Made by a program: the position numbers and the translations under genes. This document shows, piece by piece, positions 12,889 to 20,056 of a stretch of 21,204 nucleotides of DNA (position 1 is the first letter of the stretch; every line of letters starts with the position of its first letter). The stretch comes from a virus: positions 1 to 21,204 of the IMG/VR virus record IMGVR_UViG_3300009703_001171. One strand, given 5' to 3'. The notes below the pieces were generated by a model that was given only the letters and a program-made list of their open reading frames with translations, was not told the DNA's origin and did no database searches.

Positions 12889-13797
12889 TTAACCCTTCTG
12901 TAATTCTTTAATCTCTAGTGCTTGTTTTTCTACTACATCTTTGAGCTCTTTTATAGCTTCAATATATAAAGAGTGTAAAGCATCGTACTCTACTGTCTTA
13001 AAAACTTCTTCTGTCCCAGTATGTAGGGGTAAGCTTCTCTCTACTACTGCTTGGGGTAGGACTTTCTCTACATCTTGGGCTATCACCCCTGCAGATCTTA
13101 CACCACTGTCCTTACGTGTAAACTCTACTCCATTAAGTTGAGATACTTTGTCTAGAGCGCTGTCTACCACGGATATTGCAGACTTTAAGTTTTTATCTGA
13201 TACAGTTGCTGAGTACGCCACTACGCTACCATCACAGTGTATATCTCCGTCATTCTCCATTCTGAAACGCTCTCCACCATCTAAGAAGAACCCAAAATTG
13301 GCAGTATTAAGAGCAATATAGTCGTTGGAGTCCCTACCTATATGAGTAATCCCGTCTCTTAGGTCTGCCTCAATAGAGATGGTGGTGCCCACCATATCAA
13401 GCCCTGCACCTGCTGAATAAGTAGTATTAGTATCCGTAGGAGTCGCCCAAGTAAAAGACCCGTCCGCGTCTGAGCGCAGATATTGAGAAGTAGTACCATT
13501 TCCAGCAACATTTAATTTAGAGGCAGTAACTGAGTTATCTAGAATCTTGCTTGTAGTAACTGAGTTACTAGTTAAATCTGCAGCTACTATATCACCGGAC
13601 TTTATCTCCTCAAAGGCGCTACCGTTATACACCTTGAATAGGGTATTAGTAGTATCATACCAAACTTCCCCCAATACCGGGGAAGTTGGTGCAGTTGCAC
13701 TACTATTACTACTTTTAATAGCAGTCAGTACGTTATTAATATCCGCCCTAGTTGCGGGGAAAGATTGGTTTGCTATGTTGTAATCATGTATTGCCAT
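12889..13797 (-). CDS. Tail fibre with C-terminal S74 autocleaving chaperone (short)
   Basis: A 302-residue fibre. The N-terminus (M-A-I-H-D-Y-N-I-A-N-Q-S-F) and the G-E-V-W-Y-D-T-T motif near 43-50 fit a tail-attachment domain. A linker rich in S and T carries S-V-T-T-S-K-I-L-D-N-S-V-T-A-S-K-L. From about residue 130 it parallels the 625-residue fibre: R-D-G-I-T-H-I-G-R-D, L-D-G-G-E-R, then the S74 domain. Ser200 and Lys205 form the Ser-x4-Lys dyad, followed by L-N-G-V-E-F, R-S-A-G-V-I-A-Q-D-V-E-K-V-L-P, and a coiled-coil end (E-L-K-D-V-V-E-K-Q-A-L-E). Self-cleavage would leave a 199-residue fibre and a 103-residue chaperone. It is the last gene of the lambda-like tail unit, one base after the J-distal gene, with an AGGA site. 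Confidence 0.9.
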   Translation of the reverse strand: MAIHDYNIANQSFPATRADINNVLTAIKSSNSSATAPTSPVLGEVWYDTTNTLFKVYNGSAFEEIKSGDIVAADLTSNSVTTSKILDNSVTASKLNVAGNGTTSQYLRSDADGSFTWATPTDTNTTYSAGAGLDMVGTTISIEADLRDGITHIGRDSNDYIALNTANFGFFLDGGERFRMENDGDIHCDGSVVAYSATVSDKNLKSAISVVDSALDKVSQLNGVEFTRKDSGVRSAGVIAQDVEKVLPQAVVERSLPLHTGTEEVFKTVEYDALHSLYIEAIKELKDVVEKQALEIKELQKG

Positions 13798-13798
13798 A

Positions 13799-14899
13799 TT
13801 AGTATCCTGAACTTAGCCAGTTAAAAGTCTGTTGCGACGGCTGGCTCGTGTTATTATCGTAAAAAGTTATAGTAAAGCCCGAAGCCGTACTACTAGTTAT
13901 ATTATAGTATATTCGGTCTCCTGCATTAATAGTAGTTATACCCACAGAAGGTACGGTTTTAAAAGGTACAGCATAGGTAACCACTTTGGTCCCATTCCCC
14001 GTACCTGAGTCTGTCTGTACATTAATATCCCTCTTGATAGTATCTGGCATATCAACTGTTACCGATAAACTATCTACCTGTATATTATAAGAAGGATTAT
14101 CAGTTTTTAGCTGTAGACGAAATTGCACCCCTCTAGCTATGTAATCTCCTACGAAGAAAGATCCCCAAGAGGACCAAGTAGGGGAACTAGAAGGATCATC
14201 GGAAGTGGTTCTAATCTGCAGTGCGGCATTAGTTCCCGAGATATCGGCTCCATCAAATAACCCTGCCTTTGCGTCAAAGTTACCTGTAGAGCTGTCGAAT
14301 AGGTCACTTACAGAAAATCCCGTACTAGAGTAAGAAGATGTTATTCTACTAGTGTATACTTGACCCAGGTCTATAGACTGGTCGGTGAAATAGTAATATC
14401 CCTCCCCCAGGCTAGTATTAGTTAGCTTAATAGTATTATTACCAGAGTCAAAGGAAACATTAGTATTAGAAGGGTCACCTACTCCTGTAGAGGTGCCATT
14501 ACCAAACCCAGGGTGCTGAGTAGACGTAAGTACTACATTAAGACCTAGGATATCGGCCACATTAGAGGACACGATAGCCGCATTTTCCGATTCATTCCCT
14601 GAAGAGTCTAAAGCCTTAATAAGGTATGACCCAGCTAAAAGAGGTACTGAGTAAGTGTCTAGGGAGCCGGGTACATTCTTTGTTATGTCCGAGGAGCTAG
14701 CCCAGGTGACTCCACTGGTCTTACTTGTGTGTCTTATCCAGTATGTGCCCCCATTTACTACGTCTAAGTCAGTGACTTTATCCCACTTAAGGTTGGCTAA
14801 ATCAATTCGGGCTACCATTGTGAAGTTAGTCACGTCACTAGGAGGAGTTAGCTTGCCAAATACTTCCGACTCCAGAGAGGTGAATGGTGAGTATAGCAT
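13799..14899 (-). CDS. J-distal tail protein (separated C-terminal part of tip attachment protein)
   Basis: A 366-residue protein that follows J by a TAATG overlap, with its own AAGGAG site, so it is a genuine separate gene. Residues 18-105 form a fibronectin-type-III-like domain (T-P-P-S-D-V-T-N-F, L-K-W-D-K-V-T-D-L-D-V, a Y-W-I-R-H strand, L-L-A-G-S-Y-L-I-K-A-L-D-S-S-G-N). Residues 225-290 resemble a beta segment common in J-like distal regions (A-L-Q-I-R-T-T-S-D-D-P, W-S-S-W-G-S-F-F-V-G-D, V-Q-F-R-L-Q-L). The last 60 residues end in S-G-F-T-I-T-F and F-N-W-L-S-S-G-Y, typical of phage receptor-binding termini. In lambda the corresponding distal functions are part of J, where host specificity maps. 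Here they form a second chain; the receptor role is inferred. Confidence 0.8.
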   Translation of the reverse strand: MLYSPFTSLESEVFGKLTPPSDVTNFTMVARIDLANLKWDKVTDLDVVNGGTYWIRHTSKTSGVTWASSSDITKNVPGSLDTYSVPLLAGSYLIKALDSSGNESENAAIVSSNVADILGLNVVLTSTQHPGFGNGTSTGVGDPSNTNVSFDSGNNTIKLTNTSLGEGYYYFTDQSIDLGQVYTSRITSSYSSTGFSVSDLFDSSTGNFDAKAGLFDGADISGTNAALQIRTTSDDPSSSPTWSSWGSFFVGDYIARGVQFRLQLKTDNPSYNIQVDSLSVTVDMPDTIKRDINVQTDSGTGNGTKVVTYAVPFKTVPSVGITTINAGDRIYYNITSSTASGFTITFYDNNTSQPSQQTFNWLSSGY

Positions 14900-17304
14900 T
14901 AGAAAATTCTCCTTGTCTTAACTCGAAACTCTAGCGTACCTGCTGGAGCGTCATCAATAGTAATACTCTGTGCTGAAGTTTCTCCCATAGAGGTCCAGTT
15001 TGTAAGGGCCGGCGTTTTTCTTCTCCATTCAACATAATATGACGCAATATACGGATAAGTAGTTGCTGTACCCGCTGTATTTGGAGCATCCCAAGAAAAC
15101 GTTGCTCTATTTTTAACGTTACCCATAGAGTCTACATATAATTCTTCATCTATACTAAGATTGGAAGGTGCAGGTATAGGGTCACTTGGATCTGGTAAAC
15201 TACTAGTGGACTTACTAGAGAATGCTATATCTTGCTCAATGTAGTTATACTTAGCAGGGTGATACTTCAGAGCCGAAATTTCAACAATATTTGGACCAGA
15301 TTCTCTAGTTAATAGAACTCTAAAGTCATGGGCCTCTACTGAGCCAATCTCTTCTAATATCCACATATAGTTCGCGGTTGGAGTGTTAGCAAAGGCAGAA
15401 GTAACAGTAACTTCTGATACTTCCTCAGTAACAGACATATAGCTGACGTCTTTGGTCTCAACCCATACGTAAGGCTTCCACTCATTGTCTACGTGAGCAT
15501 TTAAACAGGTCTCTTGAGTAGTCTCCGCTTGCTTATCTCCTGAACGAATACACGCTTCTTCAGTATTAATTAAAGACAGCTTATAAGTATTTCCAGCAGT
15601 AACCGGAGTAGCCGCATCTAATTTAATAATAGTAGTTGTGCTACCTGCTGCAATTCTTCCCCCATAACGAACACCAGCTTTATGCGAGTCCGCTACTTTA
15701 ATAATATCTCCAGGTCTTACAGATGCTCCATCCATACCAGTAGAGAAAGTCACTGTTTCAGTTTCATATCTCTCGGTATATAGAATCCATTTACCAACTC
15801 TACGAGCCTGGCTTTGAGTAGTACAACCTACAGCAACTACGTCAGTAGAGAATATTTGGTTATTATTATTCTGAATACCTGTAGCATCTTCTACATACTC
15901 AACATTTTGTCTATAGAAATCTTCTGGGTTATTCCACGTTACGTGTGCAACATTGTGTCGCTGCTTTCTAGAAGTTCCTTCATAAGTGAATTTACCGTCA
16001 ATAACGTTAGCATCCGAAAAGTTCATTACTGGGTCTTTGGGCGCGTCCTGCACAGCAGAGATTTGCCCCTGTTGCCAGTATATCATACCTCTAAAGATTG
16101 AAGCAATATCGTTTAATACTTTAAATGCTTCTTCTCTACCTTGTAAGTAGATATTAGCGGCAAAACGTGCTTCTTTATTTCCCCAACCGTCATCAACTCC
16201 AACAAAGTTTCCACTATTGTCTACAGAGTCACAGTACTTCCCAATTTCGTATAAAGACCATTTGTCCATCTGATTAGCCGATAGCCATTTACCTAGTCCG
16301 TACCTTTCATCAGTACATAAATCGTATAAAATCCAAGCAGGGTTACAAGTCCATTCAGTATCGAATGTACCATCCCACGAACCACTGTATAAATTTGCGC
16401 CAGGCGACGTTCCCGTCCAAGTGCCGCCCGCTTGCGTGCACCTGTCCTTGCGCCTATACCCTGATAAAGAGCAGTGCCCTGGATCGTACGGAGTATAGTT
16501 ACTAGGTACCTTAATCTTTACACCCTTAATCTCGTACCCACGCTTAGGGATACTAGTAAATTGTCTAGCATCAATCTGTAAAGCCATCAAGGCACTATTA
16601 GGGTACCTTAGCTTATTATCAATAATTTTAGTATACGCCCCAAAGTATAAATCGTTAGATAGCTTAGTAGACGTAGAGTCTGCCGTTATTCTCTCTACTT
16701 TAATAGCAATTTGCGTAAACCCACTAGTTTTCCAAGCAGCAGGAATATCAAGTCTAAAAGACTTCTCATACTTATTTGAAGTTTTGCCCACAAAGGAGGA
16801 ACTTTTCATTTCCGTCCAAGAGCCGTTATTATCTTTTTCTAAATATATTTTAAAAGCAACACTGGACCCGTGCAGGTCTCCATTATCATTAGTAGCGTCT
16901 AATAACGCAGGAGTATACAGTAAAACTCGCACCGCGTCCACAGTAGTAGAGCTAAAGGACTGGATGATAGCACCTGGAGAAGCTATTTTTACTTGTATCC
17001 CTACAGGAGTTTCTGTTTCTGTACCCGCAAACCCTGGAATATATGTCTGCGAATTAGTACCTTCACGAGTAGCATATGTAACGCTCTCAAAGTTATAATT
17101 ACCTGCAGAATCTTTTAAAGGGGTTTCATTTAGATATATTGACTTTTCAGCATTTATTAGCCCTACAATTTCTCCCTCAGAAACTAAATCTACTGTTCGT
17201 GCTTTTGAAGCGGAGAATAACGAGTCATCGTCCTCTGTAGGAGAGCCCCCGCCCCCGCCTTTTCCGCCGCCGCCTGATCCTCTTATCCAGTCCTTCTCAC
17301 TCAT
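14899..17304 (-). CDS. J: Tip attachment protein J, shortened, with inserted Cys/Trp motifs
   Basis: An 801-residue homologue of lambda J. Aligned features include S-E-G-E-I-V-G-L near 41-48, Y-P-N-S-A-L-M-A-L-Q-I-D, V-P-S-N-Y-T-P, G-x-W-D-G-T-F, Y-G-L-G-K, a D-K-W-x-L-Y-x-I-G-x-Y-C-D segment, F-x-Y-E-G-T-S-x-K-x-R-H-N near 450, and T-Q-S-Q-A-R-R-V-G-K-W. The N-terminus is a glycine-rich linker. The gene ends inside a fibronectin-III domain, about 330 residues short of lambda J, and the rest continues as the next gene. Two inserts absent from lambda carry the pattern Cys, variable loop, Cys, then Gly/Glu-x-Trp or Glu-Trp: Cys278/Cys289/Trp296 and Cys585/Cys600/Trp609. The start overlaps the I stop by ATGA. 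J forms the tail tip and drives host contact. Confidence 0.93.
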   Translation of the reverse strand: MSEKDWIRGSGGGGKGGGGGSPTEDDDSLFSASKARTVDLVSEGEIVGLINAEKSIYLNETPLKDSAGNYNFESVTYATREGTNSQTYIPGFAGTETETPVGIQVKIASPGAIIQSFSSTTVDAVRVLLYTPALLDATNDNGDLHGSSVAFKIYLEKDNNGSWTEMKSSSFVGKTSNKYEKSFRLDIPAAWKTSGFTQIAIKVERITADSTSTKLSNDLYFGAYTKIIDNKLRYPNSALMALQIDARQFTSIPKRGYEIKGVKIKVPSNYTPYDPGHCSLSGYRRKDRCTQAGGTWTGTSPGANLYSGSWDGTFDTEWTCNPAWILYDLCTDERYGLGKWLSANQMDKWSLYEIGKYCDSVDNSGNFVGVDDGWGNKEARFAANIYLQGREEAFKVLNDIASIFRGMIYWQQGQISAVQDAPKDPVMNFSDANVIDGKFTYEGTSRKQRHNVAHVTWNNPEDFYRQNVEYVEDATGIQNNNNQIFSTDVVAVGCTTQSQARRVGKWILYTERYETETVTFSTGMDGASVRPGDIIKVADSHKAGVRYGGRIAAGSTTTIIKLDAATPVTAGNTYKLSLINTEEACIRSGDKQAETTQETCLNAHVDNEWKPYVWVETKDVSYMSVTEEVSEVTVTSAFANTPTANYMWILEEIGSVEAHDFRVLLTRESGPNIVEISALKYHPAKYNYIEQDIAFSSKSTSSLPDPSDPIPAPSNLSIDEELYVDSMGNVKNRATFSWDAPNTAGTATTYPYIASYYVEWRRKTPALTNWTSMGETSAQSITIDDAPAGTLEFRVKTRRIF

Positions 17305-17942
17305 GGTGTGTAATCCTCCGGTTCTACGCCCGAGCTAATAACTGCTCCGCCTACTATTAATTGACCATAACAGACGGGGATACATACTCCCTGTCTTGTT
17401 GTATTTGCTGCACCATTAAATGCATAATTCTGTACGGATTCTTTAGTTTCTACAGGTTTCGGAGTAGGGGCTAGCATAGAAGCAATACCTCCTAGTATTA
17501 AAGCTCCTCCGAACTTAACCATCATAGCATAAGTATTGGTTACTGTTACCCCTCCTAATGTTGTTGTTGATAAAGCAGCAGTTTCTGCAGTCATAGCCCC
17601 CATGTTACTCATAGCACCCCACCCCATAGGATTCCATATTAGTAAGGCTCCCAAAAGCACCATTGCTATACCACTCTTCTTTGCACCTAATACTACAGGT
17701 ACAATCTTGATTTCCTGCTTACCAGAAGGATCTGCTAGTTCGGAGTAGTCTTTAATATAGGACTTACCCACCATAACCTTGTACCCAACGCCCCGCTGCT
17801 CAGAAGAGCCAACAAACTGTCTAAATCCTGGATTATTAACATCTAAAGCTCTAATAGCTTCGGCAGGGTTCTCAATATCTAAGGACCACTCTTTCCCGTA
17901 CTTCTCTGCTAATTCTCCATATAATTTTACCGATTTTAACAT
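17301..17942 (-). CDS. I: Tail assembly protein I
   Basis: A 213-residue homologue of lambda gpI. The ATG at 17942 is chosen; it gives M-L-K-S-V-K-L-Y-G-E-L, matching the R-I-C-L-Y-G-D-L start of the lambda domain. The alternative is a TTG at 17984 with GGAGG only a few bases upstream, which adds 14 residues. The N-terminal 85 residues are a ubiquitin-like fold (A-E-A-I-R-A-L, N-P-G-F-R, I-V-P-V-V-L-G-A-K-K-S-G). Two hydrophobic segments follow (about 90-115 and 140-158), the second ending in G-G-I-A-S-M-L-A-P as in lambda. The C-terminal part (V-C-I-P-V-C-Y-G-Q-L-I-V-G) is also conserved. It acts in tip assembly with K, L and J. It overlaps K by 7 bases and J by 4. Confidence 0.9.
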   Translation of the reverse strand: MLKSVKLYGELAEKYGKEWSLDIENPAEAIRALDVNNPGFRQFVGSSEQRGVGYKVMVGKSYIKDYSELADPSGKQEIKIVPVVLGAKKSGIAMVLLGALLIWNPMGWGAMSNMGAMTAETAALSTTTLGGVTVTNTYAMMVKFGGALILGGIASMLAPTPKPVETKESVQNYAFNGAANTTRQGVCIPVCYGQLIVGGAVISSGVEPEDYTP

Positions 17943-18649
17943 AATGATTTGTGCCTTAAATGATGCGTGGTATGCTTTCTCCAATATCCTCCATAAAGTT
18001 CTCTATTGGAAAGTCTTCCGTGTACGTGGTGTAATATTTTATCGTCGCCGATGAAAACTGCGGCATGGTTTGGTACAGGTGAAACTAATTTTATCAAAAA
18101 GACATCATATTTTTTAATGTCATTTTCATCAAGTATCCGTACAAAACCTTGTTCTTCATAGTTTTCTAAATATCGGTTCTCACCTTTATCCCACCAGCCA
18201 TCTTGACCACTGTGACAAACAAAATCGATATTTAGCTCTTTTTTGTAATAATCTCTAAGTAAAGTACAACAGTCTAAAACTCCATAACTGAATTGTCTAC
18301 CTACTATTGGTGCTTCATACCCGTCTGGCTCCCAACTAAATAGTCGGTTGCCTGGCCAGCTTAAGATGTGCCAAGGCTTATTAGAAGCTTCACAAGCAAC
18401 TTTATCTGCTTCAGAAGGCTCACAACCCTCATTAGGGTGTGAGTGACATATGCCAAGAATGTCTCCAGTATCCTCTGCGTCTGCGTAAGATACTGGGTCT
18501 ATAATGAAGTGCTCTTCTGCAAGCTCCGCTATATTATTAGCAGGAAAGTATCTTTCTTTTTTACCTACTCCAATAATAAAACCGCAAGCCTCTTTAGGGT
18601 ACTCGCTTTCTGTATGTTTTCTGAAATCTTCTAAAGTTTTCTCATTCAT
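17936..18649 (-). CDS. K: Tail tip assembly protein K: JAMM protease plus NlpC/P60 domain
   Basis: A 237-residue lambda gpK homologue with both expected domains. The first is a JAB/MPN metalloprotease: Glu20 (P-K-E-A-C-G-F), His69-Ser-His71, Ser79 and Asp82 give the complete E, H-x-H-x7-S-x2-D metal set. The second is an NlpC/P60 hydrolase: Cys127 in V-L-D-C-C-T-L as nucleophile and His195 in N-H-A-A-V-F-I-G, with His207 or His210 as possible third residue. The protein is longer than lambda K (199 residues) at the N-terminus. It likely processes a tail-tip partner and may cut peptidoglycan for DNA entry. The start overlaps the L stop by ATGA. Confidence 0.93.
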   Translation of the reverse strand: MNEKTLEDFRKHTESEYPKEACGFIIGVGKKERYFPANNIAELAEEHFIIDPVSYADAEDTGDILGICHSHPNEGCEPSEADKVACEASNKPWHILSWPGNRLFSWEPDGYEAPIVGRQFSYGVLDCCTLLRDYYKKELNIDFVCHSGQDGWWDKGENRYLENYEEQGFVRILDENDIKKYDVFLIKLVSPVPNHAAVFIGDDKILHHVHGRLSNRELYGGYWRKHTTHHLRHKSLC

Positions 18650-19515
18650 CCCATATTGATTCCCGCTCCTGGAAACCCTCCAAAAGGGCTCTCGACAGAT
18701 TCAGGGAATCTTAGCTCGCAAGCCGTAAAAGTTTTAGCGCATACATCATTAGCTGAAGTAGTACTATTATTATTTATATCCCAGTAACTAGAGCCAGCAT
18801 ATCCACATTCAGTACCTTTGTAAAGCCAAGGGCAGGAATTAGCAACTACTGTTCTTGAAGGTAGTTTAACTCCGTGAATGTCGTGTGCTGCAGTTAGTTC
18901 AAACTGTATATGAGTATTAGTCTCTACTGCCTTTCTATCAATATACCAAATTTCTTCAGCAAAATGAGCAGTATCATCGGCCAAGGCTGATGCATACCAT
19001 ATGCCTGGCCCAGTTGCAGCTTCGCAAGTAGTCTGATTGTATACAGTCCAAGTGCCTGCAGAGCCGTTTTTATTGGCATCTAGACAGTCTGCCTTACTAA
19101 GACTCGGATCTGACCCCGACTCCCCTGTACATACTCCACCTACTGGGTACCCACTTGTATAACAATATGAATCTAAGTATTTAGCAAAGGTCTTCTTTCT
19201 GGTAACTTTTGCACCAATTAGATCATCATAAGCAGTTACAACCCCTGTTATAATAGAAGTTATATTAGCTACAGTAAGTGTAGGTCTTGGAATAGACCCC
19301 TTTCCTGAAAACTCAAACCCCTCTGCTTCAATAGGAAAGGCCGCGTACTTATTCCCCTGCCACACAATTTCTTGCATGTTCTCGTTCTGGCCAGAGTGCC
19401 ATCTAAGAACCGGTTCTGAGTCTGGGGCAGTACCTGTAGAAAGGTCTAACTCGAATAACTCAATAACCGCCCCTGGTTCAAACCCGTGAACATCTGATGT
19501 AATTTTATCACTCAT
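18646..19515 (-). CDS. L: Minor tail protein L with 4-Cys cluster site and inserted Cys-rich module
   Basis: A 289-residue homologue of lambda gpL (232). The N-terminal part has W-H-S-G-Q-N, I-V-W-Q-G-N-K-Y-A-A-F-P-I-E-A-E-G-F and R-P-T-L-T-V-A-N-I. The C-terminal domain keeps four cysteines, Cys228, 237, 259 and 266, in the S-C-P-W-L-Y-K-G-T-E-C-G-Y arrangement; in lambda gpL four cysteines of this domain bind an iron-sulfur cluster. Between K-Y-L-D (112-115) and the D-D-T-A-H-F segment near 180 lies an insert of about 60 residues with Cys118, 129, 144 and 164 and Trp156 and Trp173, which accounts for the extra length. ATGA overlaps join it to M and K. It belongs to the tail tip. Confidence 0.92.
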   Translation of the reverse strand: MSDKITSDVHGFEPGAVIELFELDLSTGTAPDSEPVLRWHSGQNENMQEIVWQGNKYAAFPIEAEGFEFSGKGSIPRPTLTVANITSIITGVVTAYDDLIGAKVTRKKTFAKYLDSYCYTSGYPVGGVCTGESGSDPSLSKADCLDANKNGSAGTWTVYNQTTCEAATGPGIWYASALADDTAHFAEEIWYIDRKAVETNTHIQFELTAAHDIHGVKLPSRTVVANSCPWLYKGTECGYAGSSYWDINNNSTTSANDVCAKTFTACELRFPESVESPFGGFPGAGINMG

Positions 19516-20054
19516 GGTTCAAATACCTTTGTAAATGTTGCTGTTATAGTTCTAACTCCTGATAGGGTTTCTTGGGTGCTCCATTTGCTACATACATACT
19601 TCTTATATGGGTAAATAGTGTATGTTTCTCCACTTGATAATATATCTGCGGCTAAAGATAACTGAGTAGAGCTGTCTACGGCAGTTACTGTAGTAGTAGT
19701 CCCTCCAGAGTCTGTAACCGTAGTATTCAAAAATCTGTTAGTAAAGTACTGAGTAGTGTCTACAAGTTTCTTAGTAGTAGCGCTAGTAGTAGTGCTAGAT
19801 ATATCATACCCTGTAGGGTACCAATCAAATGCAGTTACGCCTCCTTGATCCTCTAAAAACTTGACAATCTTATTAGCTTCTGCCGAAGTACGGTTCTTCC
19901 AAGTCAAGTTCCAAGTCTCTGGGAGATTATTGATCCCGCTGGCTACGCGCTGCTCGTATCCATCCCCGTATGTAGCTTTAAGAACTTTAGGCTCCTGATT
20001 AGCCTTAAGTCCTCGGTCTGGATTAATATTTACTTCTGTGTTAAAATTTGCCAT
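19512..20054 (-). CDS. M: Minor tail protein M with inserted beta module
   Basis: A 180-residue homologue of lambda gpM (109). The core is clear: Y-G-D-G-Y-E-Q-R-V-A-S-G-I at 29-41, N-L-T-W-K-N-R, F-L-E-D-Q-G-G-V-T-A-F-D-W-Y-P at 66-80, and V-C-S-K-W-S near 154-159 followed by the closing strands. Between Y-P and V-C-S-K-W-S there is an extra segment of about 60 residues (86-148) rich in T and S, of the form T-K-K-L-V-D-T-T, T-V-T-A-V-D-S-S-T-Q-L-S-L and I-L-S-S-G-E-T-Y-T-I-Y. This looks like a small compact beta module common in marine phage proteins (recollection, not searched). It explains the added length over lambda. It sits two bases after the tape-measure stop. Confidence 0.92.
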   Translation of the reverse strand: MANFNTEVNINPDRGLKANQEPKVLKATYGDGYEQRVASGINNLPETWNLTWKNRTSAEANKIVKFLEDQGGVTAFDWYPTGYDISSTTTSATTKKLVDTTQYFTNRFLNTTVTDSGGTTTTVTAVDSSTQLSLAADILSSGETYTIYPYKKYVCSKWSTQETLSGVRTITATFTKVFEP

Positions 20055-20056
20055 AA

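Noticed and set aside
14899-14901. Programmed frameshift joining J and the next gene
   Set aside because: No slippery heptamer is visible before the stop, and the second gene has its own good ribosome-binding site and ATG.
17943-17984. TTG at 17984 as start of gene I
   Set aside because: The GGAGG is too close for a good site, and lambda-type homology is well covered from the ATG at 17942. It remains possible.
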